Assembly: GCF_004769665.1 (NCBI RefSeq)
Contig: NZ_RQGG01000013.1
Location: forward strand, 124,001 to 188,000
Source: Leptospira kemamanensis
GTDB lineage: Bacteria > Spirochaetota > Leptospiria > Leptospirales > Leptospiraceae
Reading direction: 5' to 3'
Length of the DNA stretch: 64,000 bases
In this document: in pieces, positions 54,709-64,000 of the stretch
Layout of the letters: each line of letters starts with the position of its first letter
Position numbering within the stretch: position 1 is the stretch's first letter
Position numbers and translations under genes: made by a program
Notes under the pieces: generated by a model
Told to the model about the DNA's origin: nothing
The model's database searches: none
Seen by the model: the letters and a program-made list of their open reading frames with translations, nothing else

Positions 54709-56171
54709 AAGATTTAATTTATTTATCCTATTCTGAAATCAAAAAAAAGTTAAATGATGGATCCTTATCATCAAAGGATTTGACATCTGCATATCTGAAA
54801 CGAATTGAAGAAACCGATTCCAAAATCAAAGCATTTCTGGAATTGGACAAAACTAAAATCTTAAAGCAAGCGGATGAAAGTGATAAACGAAGAAAAGAAG
54901 GAAAACTTCTTTCTGAATTTGACGGAATCCCAATAGGAATTAAAGACAATATTTGTATCACAGGTGAGATCACTTCTTGTTCGTCCAAAATTTTAGAAAA
55001 CTTTCGTTCCCCATATGATGCAACTGTGATCACAAGGTTAAAAGAGAAAGGGTTTGTCCTATTTCCTAGATTGAATATGGACGAATTTGCTATGGGATCT
55101 TCCACAGAGAATAGCGCTTTTCAAACTTCTAAAAATCCATTTGATCCAGAACGAATTCCCGGAGGATCTAGCGGTGGTTCGGCGGCAGCAGTCGCAGCTT
55201 CGATGTTACCAGTATCCTTAGGATCTGACACTGGTGGATCGATTCGCCAACCTGCTTCTTTATGTGGAATTTGGGGTTTAAAACCTACTTATGGACGAGT
55301 GAGCCGTTATGGACTTGTGGCATATGCTTCCAGCTTAGACCAAATTGGACCATTTTCCAATGATATGGAAGGAATCTCTGATTTACTTCAAATTCTATCT
55401 GGCCTCGATCCCAAAGACCAAACCACTGCAAAAGTAAATCCATTTGAAAGTAATTCTGTTGTTGAAATCGACTGGAAAGGGAAAAAAATTGGAGTGATGA
55501 AAACGGAAGAGTTTAATTTCTCCGAAGACGTAAACACACGTTATCTGGAAGTGTTGAAATCTTTAGAATCCAAAGGAGCAACTCTTGTCCCATTAGACTT
55601 TTCTCTCTTGAAGTTTGCAATTCCTGTATATTACCTCATTGCCACAGCTGAATGTTCCTCCAATTTAAGTCGCTTTGATGGAATTCGATATGGACTGCGA
55701 AAAGAAGGATCTGGAAAACTAGATGACCTTTATTCTGATTCTAGAACTGCTGGTTTTGGAAAAGAAGTCAAACGAAGGATATTACTCGGAACATTTTCTC
55801 TCAGTTCCGGATATTATGATGCATATTATGGGAAAGCACAAAAAGCAAGAGTTCTCATTCGTAAACAATATGCTGAGTTTTTTAAATCAGTAGATGTCAT
55901 TGTACAACCAACTTCTCCAACTACAGCATTCAAAGTCGGAGAAAAAACCAAAGACCCGATCCAAATGTACCAAGCAGACATCTTAACAACATCGGTTAAC
56001 CTAGCAGGTGTTCCTGCAATCAATTGCCCGGCTGGTTTAGATCAAAACGGATTACCGATTGGCATCCAATTGACTACTTCACATTTCGATGAATCAAAGT
56101 TACTTGGTTATGCTAAGTCACTTGCAAGTTTAGAACTTTGTAAAATTTCATTACCCAAAGAGATTCCATAA
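54705..56171 (+). CDS. gatA: aspartyl/glutamyl-tRNA amidotransferase subunit A
   Basis: 488-residue amidase that releases ammonia from glutamine for GatB. The amidase triad is intact: Lys in [10 protein letters not shown], the serines in [15 protein letters not shown] and [14 protein letters not shown]. gatB, the subunit that binds tRNA, is not adjacent. asnS at the right edge suggests direct Asn-tRNA charging too, so the main physiological role is probably Gln-tRNA formation, but this is inference because no glnS search is possible beyond the window. Followed 1 nt later by hisF. Confidence 0.96.
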   Translation: MKDLIYLSYSEIKKKLNDGSLSSKDLTSAYLKRIEETDSKIKAFLELDKTKILKQADESDKRRKEGKLLSEFDGIPIGIKDNICITGEITSCSSKILENFRSPYDATVITRLKEKGFVLFPRLNMDEFAMGSSTENSAFQTSKNPFDPERIPGGSSGGSAAAVAASMLPVSLGSDTGGSIRQPASLCGIWGLKPTYGRVSRYGLVAYASSLDQIGPFSNDMEGISDLLQILSGLDPKDQTTAKVNPFESNSVVEIDWKGKKIGVMKTEEFNFSEDVNTRYLEVLKSLESKGATLVPLDFSLLKFAIPVYYLIATAECSSNLSRFDGIRYGLRKEGSGKLDDLYSDSRTAGFGKEVKRRILLGTFSLSSGYYDAYYGKAQKARVLIRKQYAEFFKSVDVIVQPTSPTTAFKVGEKTKDPIQMYQADILTTSVNLAGVPAINCPAGLDQNGLPIGIQLTTSHFDESKLLGYAKSLASLELCKISLPKEIP

Positions 56172-56172
56172 T

Positions 56173-56940
56173 ATGGACGAACTGACCAAAAGAGTGATTC
56201 CCTGTTTGGATATCAAAGGGGGAAGGGTTGTCAAAGGGGTTCAATTTGTAAATTTAATCGATGCAGGGGACCCTGTCTCCTGTGCGATTGCTTACGAAGA
56301 AAACAAAGCAGACGAACTTTGTTTTTTAGATATCACTGCCTCTTCTGACAAACGAGACATTCTTTTGCATTTGGTGGAAGAAGTAGCAAACAAACTATTT
56401 ATCCCATTTACGGTTGGTGGCGGAATTCGAACAATCGAAGACGTTAAAGCTGTACTCAACAAAGGTGCTGATAAAGTATCCATCAATACGAGTGCATTCC
56501 AAAATTCAAAGTTATTAAAAGATGCCAGTGAAATTTATGGCTCTCAGTGTATCGTCTGCGCAATTGATGTGAAGTTCCATCCCGAACGAAAACGGTATGA
56601 AGTGTATCTCAATGGTGGTAGAAAAGAAACGGGTAGAGAGGCGTTGGATTGGGGAAGAGAGGCTTATGAAATGGGAGCAGGTGAAATTTTACTCACCTCC
56701 ATGGACAAAGATGGAACAAAAGATGGTTTTGATATCACACTCATGAAAGCATTCACTTCCCATTTATCCATTCCCATCATTGCCTCTGGTGGAGCTGGAA
56801 ATCCTGAACACATGGCTGAAGTGATTTTACGAGGTGGTGCAGATGCAGTACTTGCGGCATCCATTTTTCACTTTGGAGAATTTTCGATACAGGAAACGAA
56901 ACAAACAATGAAAGAGATGGGAATCAAAGTGCGATTATGA
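56173..56940 (+). CDS. hisF: imidazole glycerol phosphate synthase cyclase subunit
   Basis: 255-residue TIM barrel that cyclises PRFAR with ammonia from HisH to IGP and [25 protein letters not shown] carries the first catalytic Asp, and [10 protein letters not shown] the second; [13 protein letters not shown] is the phosphate-binding end. No hisH or other his genes are adjacent, so the his genes are dispersed in this chromosome. Overlaps the symporter gene by ATGA. Confidence 0.97.
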   Translation: MDELTKRVIPCLDIKGGRVVKGVQFVNLIDAGDPVSCAIAYEENKADELCFLDITASSDKRDILLHLVEEVANKLFIPFTVGGGIRTIEDVKAVLNKGADKVSINTSAFQNSKLLKDASEIYGSQCIVCAIDVKFHPERKRYEVYLNGGRKETGREALDWGREAYEMGAGEILLTSMDKDGTKDGFDITLMKAFTSHLSIPIIASGGAGNPEHMAEVILRGGADAVLAASIFHFGEFSIQETKQTMKEMGIKVRL

Positions 56941-58667
56941 GTTCGTTTCATCCACTGGATACCCTGTTTTTTATCCTACCATTTTTTGTTATCCTTGTTA
57001 TCTTAATTCGCTTTCGATCTAAAAACCAATCGACAAAAGAATATTTCCAAGCGGAAGGAAGTTTGAGTTGGTTTGTGGCAGGAACCGCCATGGTAGCAAC
57101 AACCTTTGCTGCAGACACACCTCTTGCCGTAACAGAGATTATACGAGGTCAAGGTATCTCTGGAAATTGGATTTGGTGGTATATGGCTGTCGGTGGGTTT
57201 GTCACTGTATTTTTCTTTTCCAAACTTTGGAAACGATCGGGAGCAAGCACTGACCTTGAATTAATTCAAATTCGTTATAGTGGGAAAGAAGCACATTTTT
57301 TAAGAGGATTTAAAGCCTTTGTCATCGGCTTTTTATTAAACCTAGTCATTCTAGGTTGGGTTAACTTAGCCATGTTAAAAATTATCCCGGTATTTTTTCC
57401 AGGTTATGATGCCTCTTTCATCCTGATTGCCCTTTTAGTCTTTAGCGTATTGTATACTTCCATCGCTGGACTTCGAGGTATTTCTTACATTGATGTATTT
57501 CAGTTTTTTCTTGCCTGGTTTGGTTGTATCTTATTTGCCTATTTTGCCATTCAACTTCCTTCCATCGGTAGCCTTGAACATTTAAAAACCCAAGTACCAG
57601 AGAATAAAATTCTCTTTTTTCCCAACGGAGAAAATGGCTCTTTACCATGGGACCATTTTTTGATACTATTAACAGTTCTTTGGTGGTCAAGTTGGTATCC
57701 AGGTTCTGAACCCGGTGGTGGAGGTTATATTGCACAAAGGATTCTTGCAACTAAAAATGAAAATGCTGCCCTAAAAGGAAGTCTTTGGTTTGTGATTGCC
57801 CATTACTTCGTAAGACCTTGGCCTTGGATTTTAGTGGCTCTCGTATCACTTGTGTTATATCCAAATCTAACGGAAGTGGAAAGTGGGAAAGGGTTCCTCA
57901 TGGTTTTAAAAGAAGGGATGCCTAATGGTATGATGGGACTTATGCTCAGCGCCTTCCTTGCAGCTTATTTATCTACTTTGGCAACTCATTTGAATTGGGG
58001 TGCTTCGTATTTGGTAAATGATTTATGGAAACCAAATGCAAAAGGAAACAAACCTGATTCTTACTTTGTCAAACTATCCTATTACCTCCAATTGATCACA
58101 GCGGCTTTTTCTTTTGTTTTAGCGGTGTATGGAATGGACACTATCAAAGGGGCTTGGGTGTTTTTATTAGAAGCCTCTTCGGGGATTGGATTTGTTTTAA
58201 TCTTTCGTTGGTATTTTTGGAGAATCTCTGCGTGGACAGAAATCCTTGCTTTGGTTCTCTCTCCCATTTTTTATCTTGTTTATTCACATTGTTTTGCAAT
58301 TCCGTTTCCCTATTCGATCTTATATACTTCTTTCAGTTCCGCGTTTGTTCTGATCCTATCGAGTTATCTATTTCCAGAAACGAAATCGGATATCCTTTAT
58401 TCCTTTTATGAAAAGACGAAACCTCCATACTTTTTATGGAAAGGTTTTTTTACTAAATATCCAAATTATACGCAAACCATTTATGATAACCAAATTTTAG
58501 TATCAGTTCTCGGAACTATGGCTGGTCTTTCGTTTGTCTTTGGTGGTTTGTATTCGGTGCAGTGTCTTTTGTGGAGGGAAGGGAACTTACTTTGGGGAAT
58601 GGTTTTCTTTGGGATAGGAATCCTTGGCCTATATTGGGCCATACAAAAATCGCAAAACAAATCTTAA
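56937..58667 (+). CDS. sodium:solute symporter family transporter
   Basis: 576 residues, about 13 membrane helices, SSS family. The N-terminal region includes EYFQAEGSLSWFVAGTAMVATTFAADTPLAVTEI in short identifiable pieces (SLSWFVAG, AADTPLAVTE), followed by YSGKEAHFLRGFKAF and the helix with GLRGISYIDVFQFFLAW, all typical SSS patterns. Substrate is unknown: SSS members move sugars, amino acids, panthothenate or inositol, and nothing here decides. Begins in a 4-nt overlap with hisF, which is probably incidental to function, and shares its last 4 nt with the convergent lipase-like gene. Confidence 0.9.
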   Translation: MSSFHPLDTLFFILPFFVILVILIRFRSKNQSTKEYFQAEGSLSWFVAGTAMVATTFAADTPLAVTEIIRGQGISGNWIWWYMAVGGFVTVFFFSKLWKRSGASTDLELIQIRYSGKEAHFLRGFKAFVIGFLLNLVILGWVNLAMLKIIPVFFPGYDASFILIALLVFSVLYTSIAGLRGISYIDVFQFFLAWFGCILFAYFAIQLPSIGSLEHLKTQVPENKILFFPNGENGSLPWDHFLILLTVLWWSSWYPGSEPGGGGYIAQRILATKNENAALKGSLWFVIAHYFVRPWPWILVALVSLVLYPNLTEVESGKGFLMVLKEGMPNGMMGLMLSAFLAAYLSTLATHLNWGASYLVNDLWKPNAKGNKPDSYFVKLSYYLQLITAAFSFVLAVYGMDTIKGAWVFLLEASSGIGFVLIFRWYFWRISAWTEILALVLSPIFYLVYSHCFAIPFPYSILYTSFSSAFVLILSSYLFPETKSDILYSFYEKTKPPYFLWKGFFTKYPNYTQTIYDNQILVSVLGTMAGLSFVFGGLYSVQCLLWREGNLLWGMVFFGIGILGLYWAIQKSQNKS

Positions 58668-59761
58668 GGATAATTTCTGATTTCCGTAATGACTTGTGTA
58701 AATAAATTCAAACTTTTTGCATCATCAACATTCACTGTTTGGAAAGCCATCATGGAATGATCACAATCACTGATATTGATTTGTTTATAACTTAAGTTTC
58801 CAAGTCTCGCACTATTAGAAGTCACAATACCATCAGAGCTCGTAAAACCAGCATTATTTAAAATACTACAACCTGTGTTGTAATAAAATGTTTCCCCCAT
58901 CGAACAATTACTCAAAATCCCAGCAAAACTGATGAATTTTTGATTTAGACTTGAGTTCAGATAAGAATCGTTGATCGCATCCAATACTTCATTACTAGCG
59001 CCTGTTAGATTTGTTTGTAAATTTCCATGATTGGTATATGCCAGTTCCTGGCCACCTTGGGTGTCGACTAAATAGGAACCTAACTCATTTACAAATGCAT
59101 TGGAGCTAAAAAAACTTTTCGTCGCAAATGGTGAACCGAATTGAGGGCTTGCTAACGTGACCACCAAACGAACAAAAGGTAAAGATCCTGTTTCCTTGGC
59201 TAATGCCACTCTTGTCACAAGGCCACCCATAGAATGGGCAATGATGGCCACAGAATCGGAATCAGAAAAATGGCTCCGTAAGGTAGAATGAAACTGCCTT
59301 CCATTCACAAGAATGCTATTCGAAGTGCGATAGGTATACACATACAAATCAAATTCTGAATTCGCAGAAGCTTGTCCTTCTTGGAAATGAACCAATCCGT
59401 TTCTAAACGTATTTTTGATATTTTGGATTTTCTTTTCATCGTTTGTAATGGGATCGGAATCTCGTTCCGCAGGATTCCAACCATGAATGAGAACCAACTT
59501 CTTTTTGTTAGTTTTTGGAAACCATTCCGCATTTAAAAATTGTGAATTGGAGAGATCTCTGGAAGCTCCAGGAATAAATCCAAATAGTTTTTGATTGGGA
59601 TTGGGAAGGATTCCGAGAAGTGCGAGAAGTAATACTTCATCATTTTTCTGTTTTTCCGAAACAAATTCCTTTCGGTAAAAATCATAAATACATGTTTGGA
59701 ATAAAAAAGAGAAAATAAAGCAGTGAATTGCAAAAGAGTAGGTTCGCTTATTGCGAAACAT
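58664..59761 (-). CDS. alpha/beta-hydrolase lipase-like lipoprotein
   Basis: 365 residues from the ATG at 59761; a longer frame to 59788 lies inside the upstream gene. The N-terminus (MFRNKRTYSFAIHCFIFSFLFQTC) ends in a lipobox-like LFQTC, Cys24 being the likely lipidated residue. The hydrolase core has LVLIHGWNPAERDSD (oxyanion strand) and IIAHSMGGLVTRVAL with the nucleophile Ser, and the catalytic His is probably in the C-terminal SDCDHSMMAFQ. Resembles triacylglycerol lipases and palmitoyl-protein-thioesterase-like enzymes. Starts within the last codons of the SpoU gene upstream. Confidence 0.85.
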   Translation of the reverse strand: MFRNKRTYSFAIHCFIFSFLFQTCIYDFYRKEFVSEKQKNDEVLLLALLGILPNPNQKLFGFIPGASRDLSNSQFLNAEWFPKTNKKKLVLIHGWNPAERDSDPITNDEKKIQNIKNTFRNGLVHFQEGQASANSEFDLYVYTYRTSNSILVNGRQFHSTLRSHFSDSDSVAIIAHSMGGLVTRVALAKETGSLPFVRLVVTLASPQFGSPFATKSFFSSNAFVNELGSYLVDTQGGQELAYTNHGNLQTNLTGASNEVLDAINDSYLNSSLNQKFISFAGILSNCSMGETFYYNTGCSILNNAGFTSSDGIVTSNSARLGNLSYKQINISDCDHSMMAFQTVNVDDAKSLNLFTQVITEIRNYP

Positions 59762-60521
59762 GATGAAGCCTATCGAATGTAATTCCACATGCTACCACAA
59801 CGTTGAGTGAGGTAACAGCTCCATACAAAGGAATCCTAGCAACATAATCCGCATCTTCGAGTAAAATTCTTTTGACACCTTCCCCTTCATTGCCCATGAT
59901 CACTGCCATTTGTGATACATCAGGTAAAGTTTTCCAAATGTCTTCATCACCTTCTTCATCCGTTGCCAGAATCCAATATTCATTTTTCTTTAAAAATTCG
60001 ATTCCATGTTTTAAATTGGCAACTCTGTAAATTTGCAAATGGTGAATCGCTCCGGCAGAAACTTTTTCAACAACAGGTGTAATGGGGGATGTATCCCGAT
60101 CCGACATTAACACATGTTTTACGCCCATACATTCTGCTGTACGTAGTAGATTTCCCATATTGCCAGGATCTTGGATTCGATCTAAAATCAGAATAGGTCC
60201 TTCATTTGGTACAATGTTTTGTTTGAATTGTTCAAATCCGAGAGAGGAATACGATTTTTGTTTGGTACGAATGATCACATAACCTTGGTGGTTTTTGTCT
60301 TGGGCGATCCGATCCAATTCCCGGCTCGAGACAGTTGTGAACTTAATGGAATTGGGAATATAGGACTTAATTCTTTGTTTTTCTTCGTTCCCAATTCCAT
60401 CTTTTACAATCACTTCTCGAATCGTTTTAACCCCTCGTTCGGGAGCCATTTGTTCCAATGATTCTAAAAATTCAAAAAAGTTACGTTTTCCAAAAAGTAT
60501 TTCTACTGGGCTTTTTTCCAT
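59748..60521 (-). CDS. SpoU/TrmH-family RNA 2'-O-methyltransferase
   Basis: 257 residues. A substrate-binding N-terminal domain (LFGKRNFFEFLES through about 85) is followed by the SPOUT knot: motif 1 ILDRIQDPGNMGNLLRTAECMG, shown here as RIQDPGNMGNLLR, motif 2 AVIMGNEGEGV, and motif 3 YGAVTSLNVVVACGI. This matches RlmB-type enzymes for 23S rRNA Gm2251, but other SpoU members modify tRNA, so the target is uncertain. Overlaps cysS by 19 nt upstream and the lipase gene by 14 nt downstream, so the three are one transcript. Confidence 0.93.
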   Translation of the reverse strand: MEKSPVEILFGKRNFFEFLESLEQMAPERGVKTIREVIVKDGIGNEEKQRIKSYIPNSIKFTTVSSRELDRIAQDKNHQGYVIIRTKQKSYSSLGFEQFKQNIVPNEGPILILDRIQDPGNMGNLLRTAECMGVKHVLMSDRDTSPITPVVEKVSAGAIHHLQIYRVANLKHGIEFLKKNEYWILATDEEGDEDIWKTLPDVSQMAVIMGNEGEGVKRILLEDADYVARIPLYGAVTSLNVVVACGITFDRLHHVSQ

Positions 60522-61960
60522 GTTGTTTTTCCTTCTTTAGTATCAGCGAGAAGGATCCCTTGGTTTTCCAACTCTTTTCGGATCGAATCTGCGGTAACAA
60601 AATCTTTGTTTTGTTTTGCTATTTTTCGTTTTTCGATTTGTTCCAAAATCCAATCTTCTGAAATTCCATTTAATTCTTCTTTTGGTTTTTCAAATTGGAA
60701 AACGGCAAATAAGGCATTCATTTTGAAAAACAATTGGAGACACTCTTTTTCGAATGTGAGATCCGAATCTGATGTTTTTTGGTCCAAGGATTGGTTTGCA
60801 ATCCTCACAAGTTCAAATACAGTCGCCAATGCTTTTGGTAAATTCAAATCATCGGCAATGGCATTTAAAAAATCAACTTCCAGTTTTTGGATCTCTGGTA
60901 ATGAAAACACAATTCCTTCCCAAGTGGCAGGGATTGGATCGGTTAAGATGTGAGATTCTAGTAATCGATAAATTGTATTTTGAATGCGATCTAAGGCTAC
61001 TTTTGATTCTTCTAATTTGGATAACGAGAAATTCAACTTACTTCTGTAATGCGCCGAAATTAAATGGTAACGAATGACTCTCGATTCAAAACCTTTTTCT
61101 AATATATCTCGTAAGGTATAAAAGTTTCCCTTACTTTTAGACATTTTTTCCCCATCCACTAAGAGATGTTCGCAGTGAAGCCATGTGCCTACAAACTCTT
61201 CCTTGGGGTATGCTCCTGTTGTTTGTGCAAACTCGTTTTCATGGTGGGGGAATAGTAAATCAATTCCACCTGTATGAATATCAATGCCTGATCCATAAAT
61301 TTTACGAATCATTGCGGAACATTCCAAATGCCAACCTGGCCTGCCTGTTCCAATCCTTGTATGCCAACATTTTTCGGTCTCAGACTTTTGGTTTTTCCAA
61401 AGGACAAAATCTCTTACATCATCTTTTTCATATTCGTCGGCATCATAACGAACACCAGACTTCATTCCAGAAACATCAATTTTTGATAACTCACCATACC
61501 TTTCAAACTTCTGAATGGAAAAATAAACATTACCATCCCGCTCATAAACAAGACCATTTTTTTGTAAGGTTTCAATAAGAGACACCATATCTTCAATGGA
61601 TTCAGTGGCTTTTGGATAATGTTCTAATTTCTGAACTTGAAGTGTTTCTAAGTCTTTAAAAAAAGCGTCTGTCCATGGTTTGGTAAATTCTTCGACACTG
61701 ATGTTTTGTTTGATGGATTCATTGATGATTTTGTCATCAATGTCAGTGATATTCATGGATTGGTTTAATTTGTATCCACCAAGTAGTAATGACCTACGAA
61801 GTACATCTACGAACAAAAATGATCGGATATTCCCAATATGAGCAAAGTTATAAACCGTTGGCCCACAGGAATAAATCGTTACTTGATTTACATCTTTTGG
61901 TTGAAACAGTTCTTTTTTACCTGATTTGGAATTCTGAAAGAAAAAGGGAATGGTTGTCAT
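60503..61960 (-). CDS. cysS: cysteinyl-tRNA synthetase
   Basis: 485-residue class I synthetase. YSCGPTVYNFAHIGNIRSFL contains the zinc Cys and the HIGN; MNITDIDDKII is a CysRS signature; GWHLECSAMIRKIYG and HHENEFAQTTGAYP the zinc site; GEKMSKSKGNF carries the KMSKS loop. It begins 4 nt inside the stop of the upstream AXE1-like gene and overlaps the methyltransferase by 19 nt, so a leftward operon folD-AXE1-cysS-spoU-lipase is likely. Confidence 0.98.
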   Translation of the reverse strand: MTTIPFFFQNSKSGKKELFQPKDVNQVTIYSCGPTVYNFAHIGNIRSFLFVDVLRRSLLLGGYKLNQSMNITDIDDKIINESIKQNISVEEFTKPWTDAFFKDLETLQVQKLEHYPKATESIEDMVSLIETLQKNGLVYERDGNVYFSIQKFERYGELSKIDVSGMKSGVRYDADEYEKDDVRDFVLWKNQKSETEKCWHTRIGTGRPGWHLECSAMIRKIYGSGIDIHTGGIDLLFPHHENEFAQTTGAYPKEEFVGTWLHCEHLLVDGEKMSKSKGNFYTLRDILEKGFESRVIRYHLISAHYRSKLNFSLSKLEESKVALDRIQNTIYRLLESHILTDPIPATWEGIVFSLPEIQKLEVDFLNAIADDLNLPKALATVFELVRIANQSLDQKTSDSDLTFEKECLQLFFKMNALFAVFQFEKPKEELNGISEDWILEQIEKRKIAKQNKDFVTADSIRKELENQGILLADTKEGKTTWKKAQ

Positions 61961-62925
61961 AGGGCAAAAATTTCTTTCACAAACTCTAAGTTCGCTTGTG
62001 GTTGTTTCTCTTTTCCTGCTTCATTTCCTTCTGTTGGATATAACTGCATCCTTTTATCACAATTCATATGATTAAACAAAGCAAATGTAGATTTTGGATG
62101 TGACATTTGGTCTTCCATTCCACAAGAAAAGAGGGCAGGGATTTTGATTTTTTTTGCAAAATTCATTGCATCAAAATAGGCGAGTTCTTTCTTATAATCG
62201 ATTTTTTTCGTTGCTCGTTTCTCAAAAAAAGGAGTAAGTTCTCGCACCCAAGGGTTTCCTTTCAATGACATTTGTTCTTTATCAATATAACAAAAAGAAG
62301 GTGTTTCCAAAATTAATCCCTTGATCCGATCCGAATATGCAGCACCAAATACAGATAATGCGGAACCCAAAGACTTTCCATGTAAAATGATTTGGTCTCC
62401 ATCAATTCCATCTGTTAGCCTTAAAAACTCAATGGTTCGAATGACATCCAAATAGAGTTTTCTCATATAAAACTCTTCTTTTTGGTCGAGTCCATGAGCA
62501 AAGTAATTGGGAGTCCAACCAATTGGAGATTTTCCTGTAGTTGGATCCACTGGCATTTGGATCATTTCCTCTCCATGACCTCGAAGGGTAATATGGAGTT
62601 GAGCCACACCTAAATCGGAATATCCTTTTTGGATTTCTTCTGGAGTCGCAAGATAATCATGAAAATAAACAACTACTGGACGGTTTCCACGTTTTCTGGG
62701 AATCGCCAATTTGCCATATAACACATGATTGTCGATACTTTGAAAACTAACATCGTTTAAAGATTCCCAAATAAAAGATCCTTTGAGAACTGTTTTATAA
62801 GTTGCTTTGATCGGGATTTTTTTTAATTCTCCGATTCCTGTTTTCCAAAAGGTATCTAAATCACTTGGTGGATCCAGTTTTGGAACTGTTTGAAAACATT
62901 CATCAAAACTAACGGTTTGAGACAT
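61957..62925 (-). CDS. AXE1-family (acetyl xylan esterase-like) hydrolase with substituted catalytic His
   Basis: 322 residues of the acetyl-xylan esterase/cephalosporin-C deacetylase group, typical length. LDTFWKTGIGELKKIP, YFHDYLATPEE, HITLRGHGEEM with the RGHG strand, and the nucleophile elbow LHGKSLGSA (Ser185) are all recognisable. The catalytic Asp is Asp272 in CGMEDQMSHP. Where the family has GHE for the catalytic His, this protein reads YPTEGNEAGKEK, that is Asn301, so the triad looks incomplete unless another His serves. Overlaps folD by 17 nt at its start and cysS by 4 nt at its end. Confidence 0.85.
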   Translation of the reverse strand: MSQTVSFDECFQTVPKLDPPSDLDTFWKTGIGELKKIPIKATYKTVLKGSFIWESLNDVSFQSIDNHVLYGKLAIPRKRGNRPVVVYFHDYLATPEEIQKGYSDLGVAQLHITLRGHGEEMIQMPVDPTTGKSPIGWTPNYFAHGLDQKEEFYMRKLYLDVIRTIEFLRLTDGIDGDQIILHGKSLGSALSVFGAAYSDRIKGLILETPSFCYIDKEQMSLKGNPWVRELTPFFEKRATKKIDYKKELAYFDAMNFAKKIKIPALFSCGMEDQMSHPKSTFALFNHMNCDKRMQLYPTEGNEAGKEKQPQANLEFVKEIFAL

Positions 62926-63784
62926 GAGAATCCAACTTTGGAGAAAATTGACCTAAAAAACTATACATGGTTTGCAAAAGAAGAACTGATATGGTCATCG
63001 GTCCCACTCCACCTGGTACTGGTGTGTAATATGAAGACTTATCTTTTGCTTTGGAAACTTCAATGTCTCCTACATTCCCCACATTATAACCCGCATCCAA
63101 AATGACTGCTCCCTCTTTGATCCAATCCGCTTGGATGAATTCCGGTTTGCCAACTGCTCCTACCACGATATCGGCTTGTTTCACAAGTTCTGGTAGGTTT
63201 TTGGTTTTAGAATGACAAAGGGTGACAGTCGCATTTAAATTCGTTAACATAATGGCCATTGGCTTTCCTAAAATAGGAGACCTTCCCACAACCACTGCAT
63301 GTTTTCCCGTTACATCAATTCCATATTCCTGTAATAACAAAACCATTCCGTACGGAGTGCACGGATAATACGCTTCGCTATCCATGGATAACTTTCCAAA
63401 GGAGATGGTAGTCACACCATCCACATCCTTCTCCAATGCAATTTCATCAAAGGCTTTTCTTTCATCAATTTGATGTGGGACAGGGTGTTGTAATAAGATT
63501 CCATTGACCGAAGGATCCGCGTTTAATTTGCGAATTTCCAGAAGAAGTTTTTCTGTGGTGGTCTCTTCTTTTAAGCGGATGTATCGCGAATTCATTCCTA
63601 CTTTTTCACAGGCTTTCACCTTCATATTCACATAGGTTTCCGAAGCAGGGTTATTCCCAACAAGGATTGTCGCAAGGGTAGGAATTCCCTTACCATCTGC
63701 TTTTGCTTTTGCTAATGTTTCTTGGATTCGATTTCGGATTTTTTCGGAAATCGCTTTACCGTCTAATAGGATGCTAGATTTCAT
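62909..63784 (-). CDS. folD: bifunctional methylenetetrahydrofolate dehydrogenase/cyclohydrolase
   Basis: 291-residue FolD interconverting 5,10-methylene-, methenyl- and 10-formyl-tetrahydrofolate with NADP. TYVNMKVKACEKVGM has the catalytic Lys in YVxxKxKAC, LLQHPVPHQ is the folate site (family QLPLP has HPVPH here), PCTPYGMVLLLQEYG and VVGRSPILGKPMAIMLTN are the standard signatures, and PGGVGPMTISVLL ends the NADP domain. The first gene of the leftward operon, divergent from asnS with 55 nt between start codons. Confidence 0.96.
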   Translation of the reverse strand: MKSSILLDGKAISEKIRNRIQETLAKAKADGKGIPTLATILVGNNPASETYVNMKVKACEKVGMNSRYIRLKEETTTEKLLLEIRKLNADPSVNGILLQHPVPHQIDERKAFDEIALEKDVDGVTTISFGKLSMDSEAYYPCTPYGMVLLLQEYGIDVTGKHAVVVGRSPILGKPMAIMLTNLNATVTLCHSKTKNLPELVKQADIVVGAVGKPEFIQADWIKEGAVILDAGYNVGNVGDIEVSKAKDKSSYYTPVPGGVGPMTISVLLLQTMYSFLGQFSPKLDSHVSNR

Positions 63785-63839
63785 TCTGTAAGTTCAAAAT
63801 TTCAGAGAAAATTGAACTGGCAAACAGAAAAAACCATCC

Positions 63840-64000
63840 ATGATTCCAAGTTTAGATCCAAAAGAGTCCCAACCATCCCTCACACAAGTTTCCCTACCAT
63901 TACGTGGTTGGGTGCAAGGCCTTCGTGGCAATAACCATGTCCAATTTTTACAACTACGGACGAATGGTGAGATTTACCAAGTTGTCTGTGAAAAAGAAAA
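63840..64000 (+). CDS. asnS: asparaginyl-tRNA synthetase, N-terminal part (runs off right edge)
   Basis: 53 codons from the ATG at 63840 to the right edge. After a short leader the anticodon-binding OB-fold begins with LPLRGWVQGLRGNNHVQFLQ, then LRTNGEIYQVVCEKE, matching the AsnRS pattern (xGWVxxxR....FxxLxDGS.....QVV). An in-frame TGA lies nine codons upstream, so ATG 63840 is the first possible start. Asp and Lys synthetases share this fold; the lack of a long N-terminal extension and the residues seen favour AsnRS, but the call rests on a small piece. Confidence 0.75.
   Translation, partial: MIPSLDPKESQPSLTQVSLPLRGWVQGLRGNNHVQFLQLRTNGEIYQVVCEKE

Noticed and set aside
1..64000. tRNA, rRNA, CRISPR, insertion sequence, prophage or origin elements
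   Set aside because: I looked for tRNA T-arm patterns, repeat-spacer arrays, transposase motifs and large direct repeats and saw none. This was by eye, so a tRNA scan would be decisive.

Overview
The window reads as chromosomal DNA of a spirochaete of the genus Leptospira, most likely a free-living or low-virulence member. This rests on protein similarity as I recognise it, on an AT-leaning base composition (estimated by eye at high-30s % G+C), on lipoprotein signal peptides with loose spirochaetal lipoboxes, on many GTG and TTG starts, and on many SpoIIE-type phosphatases and cyclic-di-GMP proteins. The species is inference. Nothing looks like a phage, insertion sequence, CRISPR array, tRNA or rRNA gene. 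Coding density is very high. The longest stretch without a recognised family gene is 42488-42866, which holds one possible 59-codon gene and a promoter-like site.

Left part (1-10344). Leftward operons: rplU-prp-rpmA, then obgE-proB-proA-nadD-yqeK and a LytR_C/LCP-like gene that runs off the left edge. A hairpin followed by a T-run separates rpmA from obgE. The GTPase gene typA runs rightward and ends at a terminator shared with a leftward AsmA-like gene, followed by a small hypothetical gene.

10392-17712 is a mixed region: an outer-membrane barrel-like protein, a GAF-SpoIIE-TPR phosphatase, an ammonium transporter with an unusual N-terminus, a lipoprotein, MqnA (menaquinone), CheR and a HIT protein.

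17785-28405 is the cell-wall cluster: rsmH, an FtsL-like gene, murE, mraY, ftsW, murG and murC in one tightly packed rightward operon, then leftward purE-purK and murF. ftsI, murD, murB, ftsQ, ftsA and ftsZ are not here. 28458-31719 carries an oxidoreductase, a UbiB-like kinase and lspA.

31773-39000 is the least understood part. A leftward pair (a nitrilase-fold protein lacking its catalytic cysteine, and a 642-residue protein of no recognised family) is divergent from a MoxR ATPase, a CoxE-type VWA protein and a PrsW-type membrane protease. I consider it the best candidate here for an undescribed system.

39064-49879 is signalling and envelope: a HAMP-SpoIIE phosphatase overlapping a TPR protein, a STAS protein, a PAS-GGDEF-EAL protein, an M48 lipoprotein protease, a MORN lipoprotein, a UvrD-type helicase and a receiver-kinase fusion. 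50055-54415 pairs LptD with an initiating sugar-phosphate transferase (LPS export and synthesis). 54424-64000 is mostly housekeeping: gatC, gatA, hisF, a solute symporter, then leftward folD, an AXE1-like hydrolase, cysS, a SpoU methyltransferase and a lipase-like lipoprotein, and finally the start of asnS going right.
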